Source of the DNA: Roseibium sp. HPY-6 | Lineage (GTDB): Bacteria > Pseudomonadota > Alphaproteobacteria > Rhizobiales > Stappiaceae | Assembly (NCBI RefSeq): GCF_040530035.1 | Contig: NZ_JBEWCD010000001.1 | Location: 1,984,001-2,048,000 of the forward strand | Reading direction: 5' to 3' | Length of the DNA stretch: 64,000 nucleotides | Shown here: positions 8,087 through 17,333 of the stretch, one piece after another | How positions within the stretch are numbered: position 1 is the stretch's first letter | How the letters are laid out: each line of letters starts with the position of its first letter | The notes under the pieces: generated by a model | Database searches by the model: none | What the model was told of the DNA's origin: nothing | The model's input: only the letters and a program-made list of their open reading frames with translations | Program-made: the position numbers and the translations under genes

Positions 8087-8923
8087 GTGATCAGGAAAAT
8101 GCGCTTTACGCTGGTTGCCGCTGCGATGATCGGACTTTTGTCGTCAGTCGCGGCAAGTGCGGAAGACAGCTTCATCATTGTCCAGTCAACAACATCGACG
8201 CAGAACTCGGGTCTGTTCGAGCATCTCCTGCCGGCGTTTCAGGAAAAGACCGGCATAGAAGTCCGAGTCGTCGCCGTCGGCACCGGACAGGCGATCCGCA
8301 ACGCGACCAATGGCGACGGCGATGTTCTTCTCGTGCATTCCAGACCATCGGAGGAAAAATTCGTCGCCGACGGCCTGGGTGTCGCGCGCGCAGACTTGAT
8401 GTACAACGACTTCGTCATTGTCGGACCGGCAGCAGACCCAGCCGGAGTTTCCGGATCGAACAACGTTGTCGACGCATTGCAGAAAATAGCTGCTTCTGAA
8501 ACCCCGTTTGCGTCCCGCGGCGATGACAGTGGCACCCACAAGGCCGAGCTCAGATTGTGGAACGCAGCCGGCATCGATGCCGCAGCCGCATCAGGTGGCT
8601 GGTACCGGGAAACCGGGTCCGGGATGGGCGCGACCCTGAACACCGGCACCGGTATGGACGCTTACATTTTGACCGACCGCGCGACCTGGATCGCCTTCGG
8701 CAACAAGGGCAACCACGAGATCGTTGTGGAAGGTGACCCGCGACTGTTCAATCAATACGGGGTGATCCTTGTGAACCCTCAAGTCCATCCGCACGTCAAA
8801 GCCGAGATGGGCCAGACCTTTATCGATTGGCTCTTGTCGAAAGAGGGACAGCGGTCGATCTCAAACTTCACGGTCGACGGTCAGCAGCTGTTCTTCCCCA
8901 ACGCGAATGACGGATCCAGCTGA
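8087..8923 (+). CDS. tupA: Tungstate-binding periplasmic protein
   Basis: A 278-residue periplasmic binding protein with a signal peptide (residues 1-25, ending ASA-ED). The oxyanion-binding segment STTSTQNSGL at about 33-42 is the TupA signature, in which threonine and serine hydroxyls hold tungstate. The C-terminal half contains the MGATLN and DRATWIAF regions of the family. GTG at 8087 is used, with GGAG 6 nt upstream. It lies 2 nt after tupC. TupA proteins are known for high selectivity for tungstate over molybdate, so the adjacent formate dehydrogenase may be tungsten-dependent (inference). A shrunken relative is fused to cytochrome c at 21.7-22.5 kb. Confidence 0.93.
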   Translation: MIRKMRFTLVAAAMIGLLSSVAASAEDSFIIVQSTTSTQNSGLFEHLLPAFQEKTGIEVRVVAVGTGQAIRNATNGDGDVLLVHSRPSEEKFVADGLGVARADLMYNDFVIVGPAADPAGVSGSNNVVDALQKIAASETPFASRGDDSGTHKAELRLWNAAGIDAAAASGGWYRETGSGMGATLNTGTGMDAYILTDRATWIAFGNKGNHEIVVEGDPRLFNQYGVILVNPQVHPHVKAEMGQTFIDWLLSKEGQRSISNFTVDGQQLFFPNANDGSS

Positions 8924-9052
8924 CCCTTTCTTGCAGCCGCGCCGTTTCGTCTGCATATGAAAGAGCTTCAAACACGCGACTGTTATGAGCGTGTGATTTT
9001 GAGCTGACGATGAAATACGCCATCGTGTTTTCCGATTGACGGGGGACACGAA

Positions 9053-9613
9053 ATGCTGAAGCGGTTGGTACTCCTTTTGGGTCTGGCAACAGGACTGACG
9101 TCTCCATCCTGGGCTGTTGTTCTCGGTGGTGAAATAATCGATCAGCGCGGCAACGGAAAATTCGTTCTACTGGACACAAGCACTCCGTTCAGTGTCGGGG
9201 CCGATAACTTCAACACCGACAACCTTTATGCGTTTGATGAAGATCAGAACATTCTGTTGAGTGAGCCGATCCGTGTCGATTTCGGTGGCGACAACGGCGT
9301 CATTCGGCAAGGCGAAACAATCGCGAGCCACTACGTTTTTTTCGACAGTTTTGCCGGGGTGCACTACGGCTACGTCGACTTCGACGCCCCCATCCTGGGG
9401 ATCGCCGCTTTCCAGGACACAATGGCGGCCACCGATTTTCTCGCGAACAATGACGTGAACTACATCAGCACCGAACTGCGTGGTCTGGAACCGGGCGACA
9501 GGGTCTGGGTCGACAGCCAGAGCCCAAATCGACTGTGGGTCTTCTGGGCAGGCTCGTCGCCGGGGGACTACATACGAGTATTCACCGAGAAGTCTCTCGG
9601 CGCCATGATGTGA
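9053..9613 (+). CDS. Secreted protein of unknown function
   Basis: A 186-residue protein with a clear signal peptide (residues 1-21, ending SWA). The mature part is acidic and beta-rich, with repeated aspartate, asparagine and phenylalanine and no cysteine; I do not recognise a domain. A ribosome site (GGGGGA) precedes the ATG by about 6 nt. It lies 129 bp after tupA and is followed by a convergent phosphotransferase gene, so it is probably monocistronic. It resembles adhesin-like or PEP-CTERM-type extracellular proteins in composition, but there is no sorting tail. Confidence 0.65.
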   Translation: MLKRLVLLLGLATGLTSPSWAVVLGGEIIDQRGNGKFVLLDTSTPFSVGADNFNTDNLYAFDEDQNILLSEPIRVDFGGDNGVIRQGETIASHYVFFDSFAGVHYGYVDFDAPILGIAAFQDTMAATDFLANNDVNYISTELRGLEPGDRVWVDSQSPNRLWVFWAGSSPGDYIRVFTEKSLGAMM

Positions 9614-9688
9614 CACATCTTTGATTTTCCGTTGTCGCGAACACGCGCGATTGCGCTTTGGAGTTCAATCGACAAGCGCCTGCACCGA

Positions 9689-10726
9689 TTACTCGAGCAA
9701 TTCGCGGCAATTCAGGTCCTCAAAAGCGAGAAACCACCGTTCCAGATGCGACCACCAGCTGGCGTGTGTTTTGTCAGCACTGTGCTGAAACACCGGAACG
9801 ACAGCATTGCACACATGGCCAAGCCGATAATCATGCCAAAAATCTTCCCATGACATGGCCACTGTTGCATGCGCGTTATAGGCTTCCAGGTAGCTCTTCA
9901 GCAGATTGACTTCATGAAGGGCGCGCCGGTGCGGATACCAGTGCATGGCCATCATCAGGGCGAGATCCATACCGGCAAAATCAATCCGCCAGTCTTCCCA
10001 GTCGATCAGGATGGCATCGCCCCGTTTCCCGTCCCTTGGGTACAAAACGTTCCAGAAGTGTGCGTCGCCATGAATCCGGGTGACCGGGCCAATACCTCTA
10101 TAGCGATCTGCCTTTAGCGCCGGAATGCGCTCACAAACCCGTTCCAAAAGCGCGGCGCGATCCACCGGCAGCCGATCGCCGAGCTTCTCTAAAAACCCCG
10201 GCAGCATTTCAGAAACATGTTGGTCCAGGATGCGCTCACGTTTGTTGAGATCGTCGGTGGCAGACTGAACCCAATGTGCATGCAACGCGGCGAGCGAGCG
10301 CACCGCCATATGACAGTGGGGAAGTGTTGGCGGCATGGGCCACGGTGTTGCAACAAATGTCGTCGAAAGATCTTCCAGAATGATGCAGGTGGCACCGCTG
10401 GCCGGATCGACGAGCGAAACAAAACAGTCCGCCAACGGCAGACCCGTTGCGCCCACGCTGACATAAAACGCCTGTTCGCCCGGAAAAATGTCAGCAAGCG
10501 GATCAGGATCTTGCCTGATCTTCAGGAAGAACCTGGCAGGCAAACCAATCCGCTGGTCAACGAATTCAACTTCCAGGAAAGCGGTATCCGCGACATTCCA
10601 TTTTGTAGAGTTGGTGACCGAAAGCTCTTTGACCTGCACCGGACCCCGGCGACCATGCTCTGAAAGCACCTCAGACAGCCAACTGGCGTCAATGTCGAGA
10701 AGAGAGCTTGGAATGGAAACGGACAC
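9689..10726 (-). CDS. Aminoglycoside phosphotransferase/ecdysteroid-kinase-like protein
   Basis: A 345-residue small-molecule kinase. The catalytic loop IHGDAHFWNVLYP and the metal-binding ILIDWEDWRIDFAGMDLA (the DxD-like position) are intact, and the N-terminal region has a FFLKI lysine strand and ILEDLS hinge. This arrangement matches the APH/choline-kinase superfamily, nearer to the EcKinase/DUF1679 group than to true antibiotic kinases. Substrate unknown. It lies downstream of the FDH operon on the same strand after a 111-bp gap but has no obvious functional tie to it. Confidence 0.82.
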   Translation of the reverse strand: MSVSIPSSLLDIDASWLSEVLSEHGRRGPVQVKELSVTNSTKWNVADTAFLEVEFVDQRIGLPARFFLKIRQDPDPLADIFPGEQAFYVSVGATGLPLADCFVSLVDPASGATCIILEDLSTTFVATPWPMPPTLPHCHMAVRSLAALHAHWVQSATDDLNKRERILDQHVSEMLPGFLEKLGDRLPVDRAALLERVCERIPALKADRYRGIGPVTRIHGDAHFWNVLYPRDGKRGDAILIDWEDWRIDFAGMDLALMMAMHWYPHRRALHEVNLLKSYLEAYNAHATVAMSWEDFWHDYRLGHVCNAVVPVFQHSADKTHASWWSHLERWFLAFEDLNCRELLE

Positions 10727-10837
10727 GGGACCAATCCAGAAAGATATTGAAAATCTTCAGCGAGCCAGGCCAGGCAAGGGTCTGACAGGCTTCTCGACGA
10801 TCGTGCCGGCAGTCAACGTTCCGCAGAACCCGGCACT

Positions 10838-10966
10838 CTATTCACCGAGCCTCACCGACGAACTGCTGGCTTGTTCCGCGCTCGAAAAACCGGCGCGCTG
10901 CAGCATTTCACTGGCTCCGATCGCGATAACCACAATGGCTGCAAAGGCCGCCAACATCGCTCTCAT
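10838..10966 (-). CDS. 42-residue single-helix membrane peptide at the end of the FDH operon
   Basis: A short gene whose ATG at 10966 overlaps the stop of the WD40-cytochrome c gene as ATGA, with GGAGAG about 6 nt upstream. The product begins MRAMLAAFAAIVVIAIGAS, a single hydrophobic helix, followed by a serine-rich tail ending VRLGE. Translational coupling and the clean ribosome site support it as a real gene. It could be a small subunit or assembly factor of the membrane formate dehydrogenase complex (inference). It is too small for homology judgement by eye. Confidence 0.6.
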   Translation of the reverse strand: MRAMLAAFAAIVVIAIGASEMLQRAGFSSAEQASSSSVRLGE

Positions 10967-12348
10967 TGCGTCTCTCCATCCTTGTTGTTTCCGGCGGTTG
11001 CCGACTTGAGATAATCAACCAGATCGCTCCGGTCTTCAGGCTTTGCGATCACCTGCATCGGCATCTTTGATCCTGGAATAAAGTGGTCCGGGCCATCAAG
11101 AAAGAGCTGATTGATCGTCTCTTCGGTCCAGATGATATCAGATCCGGTCAGGGTTTCCGAATAGGGATAGTCCGGCAGCGTTCCCGCGCGGCGGCCAAAC
11201 ACCGCATGAAGCGTCGGTCCCGCCTTGCGGGCACTGCCTTCGCTCAGAGCGTGGCAAATGGAGCATTTGCGCGCAAACTGCCGCTCGCCGTTCGACATGT
11301 CTTCCGGCCGGCGCAGGAATTGAGGCGTCTCCTTTGCCATCGGGTCGAACGCGCCGAGCTCGGCCACGGGCCAGGAATAAACGATGTTCTCGATCCCCCC
11401 GGCATGCAGCACTTCACCGTCTTGAGAAAAAGCCAACGCCCAGATAGGCCCCTTCAGTGCAGCCTTGAAATCGGATTCAATCGACCACGACTGCGTGTCG
11501 AAAACTGTTATGTATCCATGGCCATCGCCGGTCGCCAAACGCTTGCCATCCGAGCTCAAGGCCATGGCCAGGATCGGACGCCGCTCCAGCGTAAAGTCAT
11601 GCAGCCGGTCGCCGGTTTCGATATCGACGATGCGTGTAACCCCGTCCTGCGACCCATAGGCCACCCAGGTTTCGTTGCTGTTGGCACCGCCGAGCACCAT
11701 GACGTTGATCCCGAATCCGTTGCGCTCGATGACCCGTTTTTCCGCCTGTTGCGCCAGATCCCAAAGCTTGATGGAACCATCGACCGACGCGGAGTAAAGC
11801 CACGCGCCGTCTGCGGAAAAAGCAACCTGGTTCACACCGGCATTGTGGCCGCTCAGGAACACCGGTTCACCGCCATCAACCGGCCAGAGCCCGATCCGCG
11901 CGTCCCAGCTCGCGCTCGCAATCGTTTTTCCGTCCGGTGAGACGGCCAGTCCCATGACCTTTGCAGTGTGACCTTCAAGCTTCGTGTTGGAGCCCTCAAC
12001 CAGGTTCCAGACGATAAGATCGTTGTCATCACCGGCAGAAACGACATGATTTTCATCGACGAACCGGACCACCTTGACGGCTGCCTCGTGACCATCCAGC
12101 CAGCTTGGTTTTCGCGCCGACCAGATGCCGACAGCATTGTCGAAACTCGCCGTTGCGACTTGCCCGCTTTCCGGCGAAACGGTGATATCCATAACAGGCC
12201 CGCCATGGCCCTTCAGGGTTTGGAACTCGGCCGCGTAGGACGATGTGCTTGCGAGAACGACAGCGCAGAACAAAGAGGCATGTGCGGCGGCACGCACAAC
12301 GCCACGCAGCCGTCCAAATGCACTATCTCGAACGCACGCCGCTGTCAT
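10963..12348 (-). CDS. WD40 repeat protein with C-terminal cytochrome c domain
   Basis: A 461-residue periplasmic protein: signal sequence (about 18-40, ending SYAA), then about seven WD40-type blades (45-330) with recurring GH...V...SPDG...D..I.LW units, then a class I cytochrome c domain with haem motif CSICH at 362-366 and a likely methionine ligand in GSKMPM near 435. It follows the gamma subunit by 11 nt in the FDH operon. It may carry electrons between formate dehydrogenase and periplasmic acceptors or dock the enzyme to a partner (inference). The beta-propeller plus cytochrome architecture is known in a few periplasmic redox proteins but is not part of the classical FdnGHI complex. Confidence 0.85.
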   Translation of the reverse strand: MTAACVRDSAFGRLRGVVRAAAHASLFCAVVLASTSSYAAEFQTLKGHGGPVMDITVSPESGQVATASFDNAVGIWSARKPSWLDGHEAAVKVVRFVDENHVVSAGDDNDLIVWNLVEGSNTKLEGHTAKVMGLAVSPDGKTIASASWDARIGLWPVDGGEPVFLSGHNAGVNQVAFSADGAWLYSASVDGSIKLWDLAQQAEKRVIERNGFGINVMVLGGANSNETWVAYGSQDGVTRIVDIETGDRLHDFTLERRPILAMALSSDGKRLATGDGHGYITVFDTQSWSIESDFKAALKGPIWALAFSQDGEVLHAGGIENIVYSWPVAELGAFDPMAKETPQFLRRPEDMSNGERQFARKCSICHALSEGSARKAGPTLHAVFGRRAGTLPDYPYSETLTGSDIIWTEETINQLFLDGPDHFIPGSKMPMQVIAKPEDRSDLVDYLKSATAGNNKDGETQ

Positions 12349-12359
12349 CGGAAGCAGGC

Positions 12360-13580
12360 CTATTCGGCCGGAACCGTGTTCTTGTCCGGCGCTTCAGACT
12401 TGCGCTCAGCTTCCTCGACTTCCTTCACCCACAGACCATGGTGTTCGCGAGCCCATTGCAGCTCAACTTCGCCGGATCCCATAGCATCATAGGCCCCCTC
12501 CATACCGACCGAGCCGATGTAGATGTGCGCCAGGATCATCGCGATCATCACAAAGGCGACAATGGTGTGCCAGAGCTGCGCGTACTGCATTTCCTCATGC
12601 GGTGCGAGTTCTGTCGGCAACGTGCCAAGCCCGACCAATTGAGGCAGACCGAGCGCGTTCAGCTTCTCGAAGGTGACCGCGAACATCGGGAACTCGAACG
12701 GGAACAGCAGGGAAATACCAGACGCTGAGATCGAAGCCCCGAGGACGATCACCCCCCAGAAAATCATCTTCTGACCGAAGTTGAATTTCTTCGCCGGCGG
12801 ATGCACGCCTTTCTTGAGCAGCCCGCCGCCAACGGCAATCCACTTCAGGTCCGTCTTGTTCGGAATGTTGTGCACGACCCACATGACGAAAATCATCACA
12901 AGGGCCAGCATGAAGGCCCAGGAGACATTGTTGTGCACCCACTTTGATGCCAGCGCAATCGGCGCATAGGCGTCCTTTCCGAGCAGCGGGATGATCGCTA
13001 TGCGGCCGAAAAGGACGACAAGCCCTGTTACCGCAAGCAGGATGAAACTCCCTGCAAGCAGCCAGTGCCCGAACCTTTCGATCATCTTGAAGCGCGTGAT
13101 GGTGCGTCCTGTTTTCTCGCCATCAATGCGGATCCGTCCGCGAAGCAGATAGAACAGGACCAGGAAGACAAGCGTTCCGGCAAGAAGGTAAGCGCCGTAA
13201 ATCTTCAATGGACCGTTGCGGAGCTCCAGCCAGCGCATCCCGCCATCCTGCATGAGAACAGTCGCTTCCTTGCCGCCGGAGGAAACCGTTATGTCCGCTG
13301 AGCCGAACCGGAGCGCGCGCCAGAGTTCGGGGTCCGACACGCCGCCAAGGGTCCCGAGCTGCGACGACATTCCGGCCGCAGAATTCGGATCGCCGGTTGC
13401 GCTGCTGCGAAAGTCGTTGTCGACCTTCTCGCCGCGCTGGCGCTTCATGATGTCTTCCAGCGTCTGCGCACCGCCAGTGGCTGCGCGATCTGCCTGTTGC
13501 GGCCCCGGTGTCTGGTCTTGCGCCAGTCCCTGAGACAAAAATGCCAGAAGGACAACAACAGCCAAAGCCAAGCGTTTCAT
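12360..13580 (-). CDS. fdhC: Formate dehydrogenase gamma subunit (cytochrome b556)
   Basis: A 406-residue membrane subunit. A signal peptide (1-20) and a periplasmic low-complexity region (to about 120) precede four or five transmembrane helices (from about 128). Histidines in RFGHWLL, KWVHNN, WVVHN and the C-terminal QLWHTIV and LAHIYIG helices are positioned to ligate two b haems, as in FdnI/FdoI. It transfers electrons from the beta subunit to quinone. The extended N-terminus (over 100 residues before the first core helix) is longer than in the enterobacterial enzyme. It is followed by the WD40-cytochrome c gene. Confidence 0.92.
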   Translation of the reverse strand: MKRLALAVVVLLAFLSQGLAQDQTPGPQQADRAATGGAQTLEDIMKRQRGEKVDNDFRSSATGDPNSAAGMSSQLGTLGGVSDPELWRALRFGSADITVSSGGKEATVLMQDGGMRWLELRNGPLKIYGAYLLAGTLVFLVLFYLLRGRIRIDGEKTGRTITRFKMIERFGHWLLAGSFILLAVTGLVVLFGRIAIIPLLGKDAYAPIALASKWVHNNVSWAFMLALVMIFVMWVVHNIPNKTDLKWIAVGGGLLKKGVHPPAKKFNFGQKMIFWGVIVLGASISASGISLLFPFEFPMFAVTFEKLNALGLPQLVGLGTLPTELAPHEEMQYAQLWHTIVAFVMIAMILAHIYIGSVGMEGAYDAMGSGEVELQWAREHHGLWVKEVEEAERKSEAPDKNTVPAE

Positions 13581-13630
13581 TGCCGGATCCTCATTTATTC
13601 AACACGGTCTCGATATGCGGAGACGAACAG

Positions 13631-13715
13631 GGCGGCATGTTTGCCGCCCCGCTTAATTTGTAAAGGGTTGCGACCGGTCGGTCCGGCGGCGGAGCCCCTC
13701 CAACACCGCCGGACC
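13631..13715. repeat. Two hairpins between the FDH beta and gamma genes
   Basis: The 144-bp gap holds GGCGGC-N6-GCCGCC (13631-13648 region) and the perfect 10-bp inverted repeat GGTCCGGCGG/CCGCCGGACC (13680-13689 and 13706-13715). Neither is followed by a T tract, so they look like mRNA stability or attenuation elements that tune subunit ratios rather than terminators. Confidence 0.55.
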
Positions 13716-13724
13716 TGGTCCGGT

Positions 13725-14321
13725 TTAACCGCCCCGTTGGCCGTATGCGGAGCCCCAGCCCCAGGCGCCGGAGCCGAAGCCGCGGGCAACCACGCGCTCA
13801 CGGTAGATAGCCGACACGACGTCGCCATCACCCGCAAGCAGGGCCTTGGTTGAACACATCTCCGCGCACAGGGGCAGCTTGCCCTCTGCGATACGGTTGG
13901 CTCCATACTTCGCACGTTCGGCCGTGGAATTGTTTTCTTCCGGGCCACCCGCACAGAAGGTGCACTTGTCCATCTTTCCGCGTGACCCGAAGTTCCCGGC
14001 CTGCGGGAACTGAGGTGCGCCGAACGGACAGGCATAGAAGCAGTAGCCGCAGCCAATGCACAGGTCCTTCGAGTGAAGAACCACACCTTCTTCGTTCTGG
14101 TAGAAGCAATCGACCGGGCACACCGCCATGCAGGGTGCGTCCGAACAATGCATGCAGGCCACGGAGATCGACCGTTCGCCCGGCCGGCCATCATTGATGG
14201 TCACGACGCGGCGTCGATTGATCCCCCACGGCACTTCGTTTTCGTTTTTGCAAGCCGTCACGCAGGCATTGCACTCAATGCATCGCTCAGCGTCACAAAG
14301 GAATTTTGCTCTTGCAGCCAT
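13725..14321 (-). CDS. fdhB: Formate dehydrogenase beta (iron-sulfur) subunit
   Basis: A 198-residue ferredoxin-like subunit with four [4Fe-4S] motifs: CIECNACVTACKNE near the N-terminus, CMHCSDAPCMAVCP, CIGCGYCFYACP, and a CTFC...LCAEMC pair. It passes electrons from the molybdo/tungsto-pterin alpha subunit to the membrane gamma subunit. No signal peptide is present, so it is presumably exported together with the Tat-tagged alpha subunit. A strong GGAGG precedes the ATG. The C-terminus is glycine-rich (GFGSGAWGWGSAYGQRGG) and lacks the membrane anchor of FdnH. Confidence 0.95.
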   Translation of the reverse strand: MAARAKFLCDAERCIECNACVTACKNENEVPWGINRRRVVTINDGRPGERSISVACMHCSDAPCMAVCPVDCFYQNEEGVVLHSKDLCIGCGYCFYACPFGAPQFPQAGNFGSRGKMDKCTFCAGGPEENNSTAERAKYGANRIAEGKLPLCAEMCSTKALLAGDGDVVSAIYRERVVARGFGSGAWGWGSAYGQRGG

Positions 14322-14333
14322 TGCGTGTCCTCC

Positions 14334-17225
14334 TTACGCGGCCGAGATCTTGCAGAGAGTCGCTTTGGTCTCCTGCATCTGGGTCACTGAGTCGTAGCCG
14401 TAGGTCTGAGCGGTATTACAGCTCTCGCCGAGGACATAGGGATCAGCACCTTTTGGATACTTGGATCTGAGATCCTCTCCCTGATAGTGACCACCGAAGT
14501 GGAACGGCATGAAGGCAACGCCTTCGCCGACACGTTCGGTCACCATTGCCATGACCTTGACTTTGCCACCTTCAGGACCTTCGACCCAGACCTGCGCTCC
14601 ATCACGCACGCCAAGGTTGTTGGCATCCCTCGGATTGATCTCGACGAACATGTCCTGCTGAAGTTCGGCAAGCCAGGGGTTGGAACGGGTCTCGTCACCA
14701 CCACCTTCATATTCCACCAGTCGGCCGGACGTCAGGATGATTGGATAATCCTTCGAGAAGTCCTGCTTCTGGATAGACGCATAAAGGGTGGGCAGGCGAT
14801 AGAACTTCCGATCCTCATAGGTCGGATAGTCTGCCACCAGATCCCGGCGGTTGGTGTAGAGCGGCTCGCGGTGAAGCGGAACCGGATCCGGGAACGTCCA
14901 GACGACAGCCCGTGCCTTCGCGTTACCGAACGGAGCGCAACCATGTTTGATCGCAACCCTCTGGATACCGCCGGAAAGGTCGGTCTTCCAGTTGGTCTTC
15001 GGTCCGGCAACGGCTTCAATAGAGGCACGTTCTTCGTCCGTGAGATCACCATCCCAGCCGAGATCCATCAGCATCTGCATGGTGAATTCAGGATAGCCGT
15101 CCTGAATCTCTGATCCCGGATTCGACACACCGTCGGCGAGAAGGTTGTCCCCGTCGCGTTCGACACCGAACCGAGCCCGGAAGCAAAGACCGCCTTCGGC
15201 GACTGGCTTGGACATATCGTAAAGGTTGGGTGTACCCGGGTGCTTCATGTCAGCAGTGCCCCAGCATGGCCAGGGCATACCGTAGTATTCCCCGTCGTTC
15301 GGTCCGCCGATCGCCTGCAGCGTCGTTCGGTCGAACGTATGCTGGTTCGCCATGTGCGACTTGATCCGCTCCGGAGACTGTCCGGTGTAGCCGATCGTCC
15401 AGAGACCGCTGTTGAATTCGCGCGTGATGCTTTCAACATTCGGGGTTTCCGGATCGTCCATGTCGATGTTGCGGAACAGCCTGTCGCCCCAGCCGAACTT
15501 GTTGGCGAATTTCGCCATGATCACTTCGTCCGGAAGGCTTTCAAACAGCGGTTCGACAACCTTGTCGCGCCACTGCAGCGAGCGGTTCGATGCGGTCACG
15601 GAACCACGGGTCTCGAACTGCGTACAGGCCGGCAGGAGGTAGACACCGTCAGTGCGGTCATGAAGCACGGCGGAAACCGTCGGATAGGGGTCGATCACGA
15701 CCAGCGTATCCAGTTTTTCCATCGCGGTTTTCATTTCCGTCATACGGGTCTGCGAGTTGGGCGCGTGGCCCCACAGAACCATTGCGCGAACTGAGTTCGG
15801 CTGGTCTGTGTTCGCCGGATCTTCAAGAACGCCGTCGATCCAGCGGCTGACCGGGATGCCGGTCAGGTTCATCAGGTTCTTGTCCTTGCCGTCAGAACCT
15901 TTCTCCGTCGCGAACTGCCCCTTGAGCCAGTCGAGGTCTTCACCCCACACGCGTGACCAATGGCCCCATGCGCCTGCGCTCAGGCCGTAGTAACCCGGCA
16001 GGGTGTGGCTGAGAACACCAAGGTCCGTTGCGCCCTGAACGTTGTCATGGCCACGGAAGATGTTGGTGCCGCCACCTGACGTACCCATGTTTCCAAGGGC
16101 AAGCTGCAGCACGCAGTATGCGCGGGTGTTGTTGTTGCCGTTCGTGTGCTGGGTTCCGCCCATGCACCAAATCACGGTTCCAGGTCGGTTGTTGGCAAGC
16201 GTCCGCGCTACCCGCTTCAGCTGGCTTTCAGGCGTACCTGTCACGCGTTCGACTTCGTCCGGCGTCCATTTGGCAACTTCTTCGCGGATCTGGTCCATAC
16301 CCCAGACACGGGTGCGGATGAACTCCTTGTCCTCCCAGCCGTTGTCGAAGATGTGCCAGAGAATGCCCCAGACGAGCGCTACGTCCGTCCCCGGACGGAA
16401 ACGCACAAATTCGTCGGCATGGGCCGCCGTGCGGGTAAACCGCGGGTCACAGACGATCACCGGCGCATTGTTCTGCTCTTTCGCACGCAGCAAATGCAGC
16501 AGCGAAACCGGGTGCGCTTCGGCAGGGTTGCCGCCGATGATAAAGATCGCCTTGGAGTTATGGATGTCGTTGTAGCTGTTGGTCATGGCGCCGTAGCCCC
16601 ATGTATTCGCAACACCTGCGACAGTCGTTGAGTGGCAAATACGCGCCTGGTGGTCGACGTTGTTCGTTCCCCAATAGGCTGCGAATTTCCGGAACAGATA
16701 GGCCTGCTCGTTGTTGTGCTTGGCCGAACCGAGCCAGTACACGCTGTCGGGTCCGCTTTCTTCGCGGATCTGCATCATCTGGTCGCCGATCTCGTTGATC
16801 GCCTCGTCCCAGCTGATCCGTTTCCACTCGCCACCCTCTTTTTTCATAGGGTATTTCAGTCGGCGCTCACCATGTGCGTGTTCGCGGACCGCAGCGCCCT
16901 TGGCGCAATGAGCACCCAGGTTGAAGGGGCTGTCCCATCCCGGCTCCTGGCCGGTCCAAACGCCGTTCTTCACTTCGGCGACAACGGTACAGCCGACTGA
17001 ACAGTGCGTGCAGACCGATTTCACCAGATTAACGGCGTCATCCGCCGATTGCGCCTGTGCTTTGGTCACGGTACCGCCCGTCGCGGTAATTGCAGCCAGG
17101 CCGCCAGCAGCGACACCGGATCCCTTCAGGAATGTCCGGCGGTCTACCGATTTGTGTGCAGCGTCTCTAAGGATACTTGCACCCTGGGGGCGTCGCGCAA
17201 CCCCATTGGTCTTTTTCCTAAGCAT
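14334..17225 (-). CDS. fdhA: Formate dehydrogenase alpha subunit (W/Mo-bis-pyranopterin, Tat-exported)
   Basis: A 963-residue catalytic subunit. It carries a Tat signal (RRTFLKG, 29-35), the N-terminal [4Fe-4S] motif with C72, C75, C79 and C107, and the active-site segment ARICHSTTVAG with C197 ligating the metal and the adjacent catalytic histidine. C197 is encoded by an ordinary cysteine codon (TGC), so this is not a selenoenzyme. The C-terminal molybdopterin-dinucleotide-binding domain is present (VEINPRDANNLGVRDGAQVWV). It oxidises formate in the periplasm. The tupBCA importer nearby suggests tungsten as the metal (inference). Close spacing to fdhB (12 nt) shows one operon. Confidence 0.96.
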   Translation of the reverse strand: MLRKKTNGVARRPQGASILRDAAHKSVDRRTFLKGSGVAAGGLAAITATGGTVTKAQAQSADDAVNLVKSVCTHCSVGCTVVAEVKNGVWTGQEPGWDSPFNLGAHCAKGAAVREHAHGERRLKYPMKKEGGEWKRISWDEAINEIGDQMMQIREESGPDSVYWLGSAKHNNEQAYLFRKFAAYWGTNNVDHQARICHSTTVAGVANTWGYGAMTNSYNDIHNSKAIFIIGGNPAEAHPVSLLHLLRAKEQNNAPVIVCDPRFTRTAAHADEFVRFRPGTDVALVWGILWHIFDNGWEDKEFIRTRVWGMDQIREEVAKWTPDEVERVTGTPESQLKRVARTLANNRPGTVIWCMGGTQHTNGNNNTRAYCVLQLALGNMGTSGGGTNIFRGHDNVQGATDLGVLSHTLPGYYGLSAGAWGHWSRVWGEDLDWLKGQFATEKGSDGKDKNLMNLTGIPVSRWIDGVLEDPANTDQPNSVRAMVLWGHAPNSQTRMTEMKTAMEKLDTLVVIDPYPTVSAVLHDRTDGVYLLPACTQFETRGSVTASNRSLQWRDKVVEPLFESLPDEVIMAKFANKFGWGDRLFRNIDMDDPETPNVESITREFNSGLWTIGYTGQSPERIKSHMANQHTFDRTTLQAIGGPNDGEYYGMPWPCWGTADMKHPGTPNLYDMSKPVAEGGLCFRARFGVERDGDNLLADGVSNPGSEIQDGYPEFTMQMLMDLGWDGDLTDEERASIEAVAGPKTNWKTDLSGGIQRVAIKHGCAPFGNAKARAVVWTFPDPVPLHREPLYTNRRDLVADYPTYEDRKFYRLPTLYASIQKQDFSKDYPIILTSGRLVEYEGGGDETRSNPWLAELQQDMFVEINPRDANNLGVRDGAQVWVEGPEGGKVKVMAMVTERVGEGVAFMPFHFGGHYQGEDLRSKYPKGADPYVLGESCNTAQTYGYDSVTQMQETKATLCKISAA

Positions 17226-17333
17226 ATTGCCCTACCTTGCTTGTATCTTCATCGATACGGCTGGGTTGGATTTCAGCGAACCGGCCATCGGGCGTCACGC
17301 AACCATCGGCCGGGTGTGAAACAGGGTCCGGGG

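Noticed and set aside
14334..17225. Selenocysteine in the formate dehydrogenase alpha subunit
   Set aside because: The active-site residue in ARICHS is encoded by a normal cysteine codon and the frame has no internal TGA.
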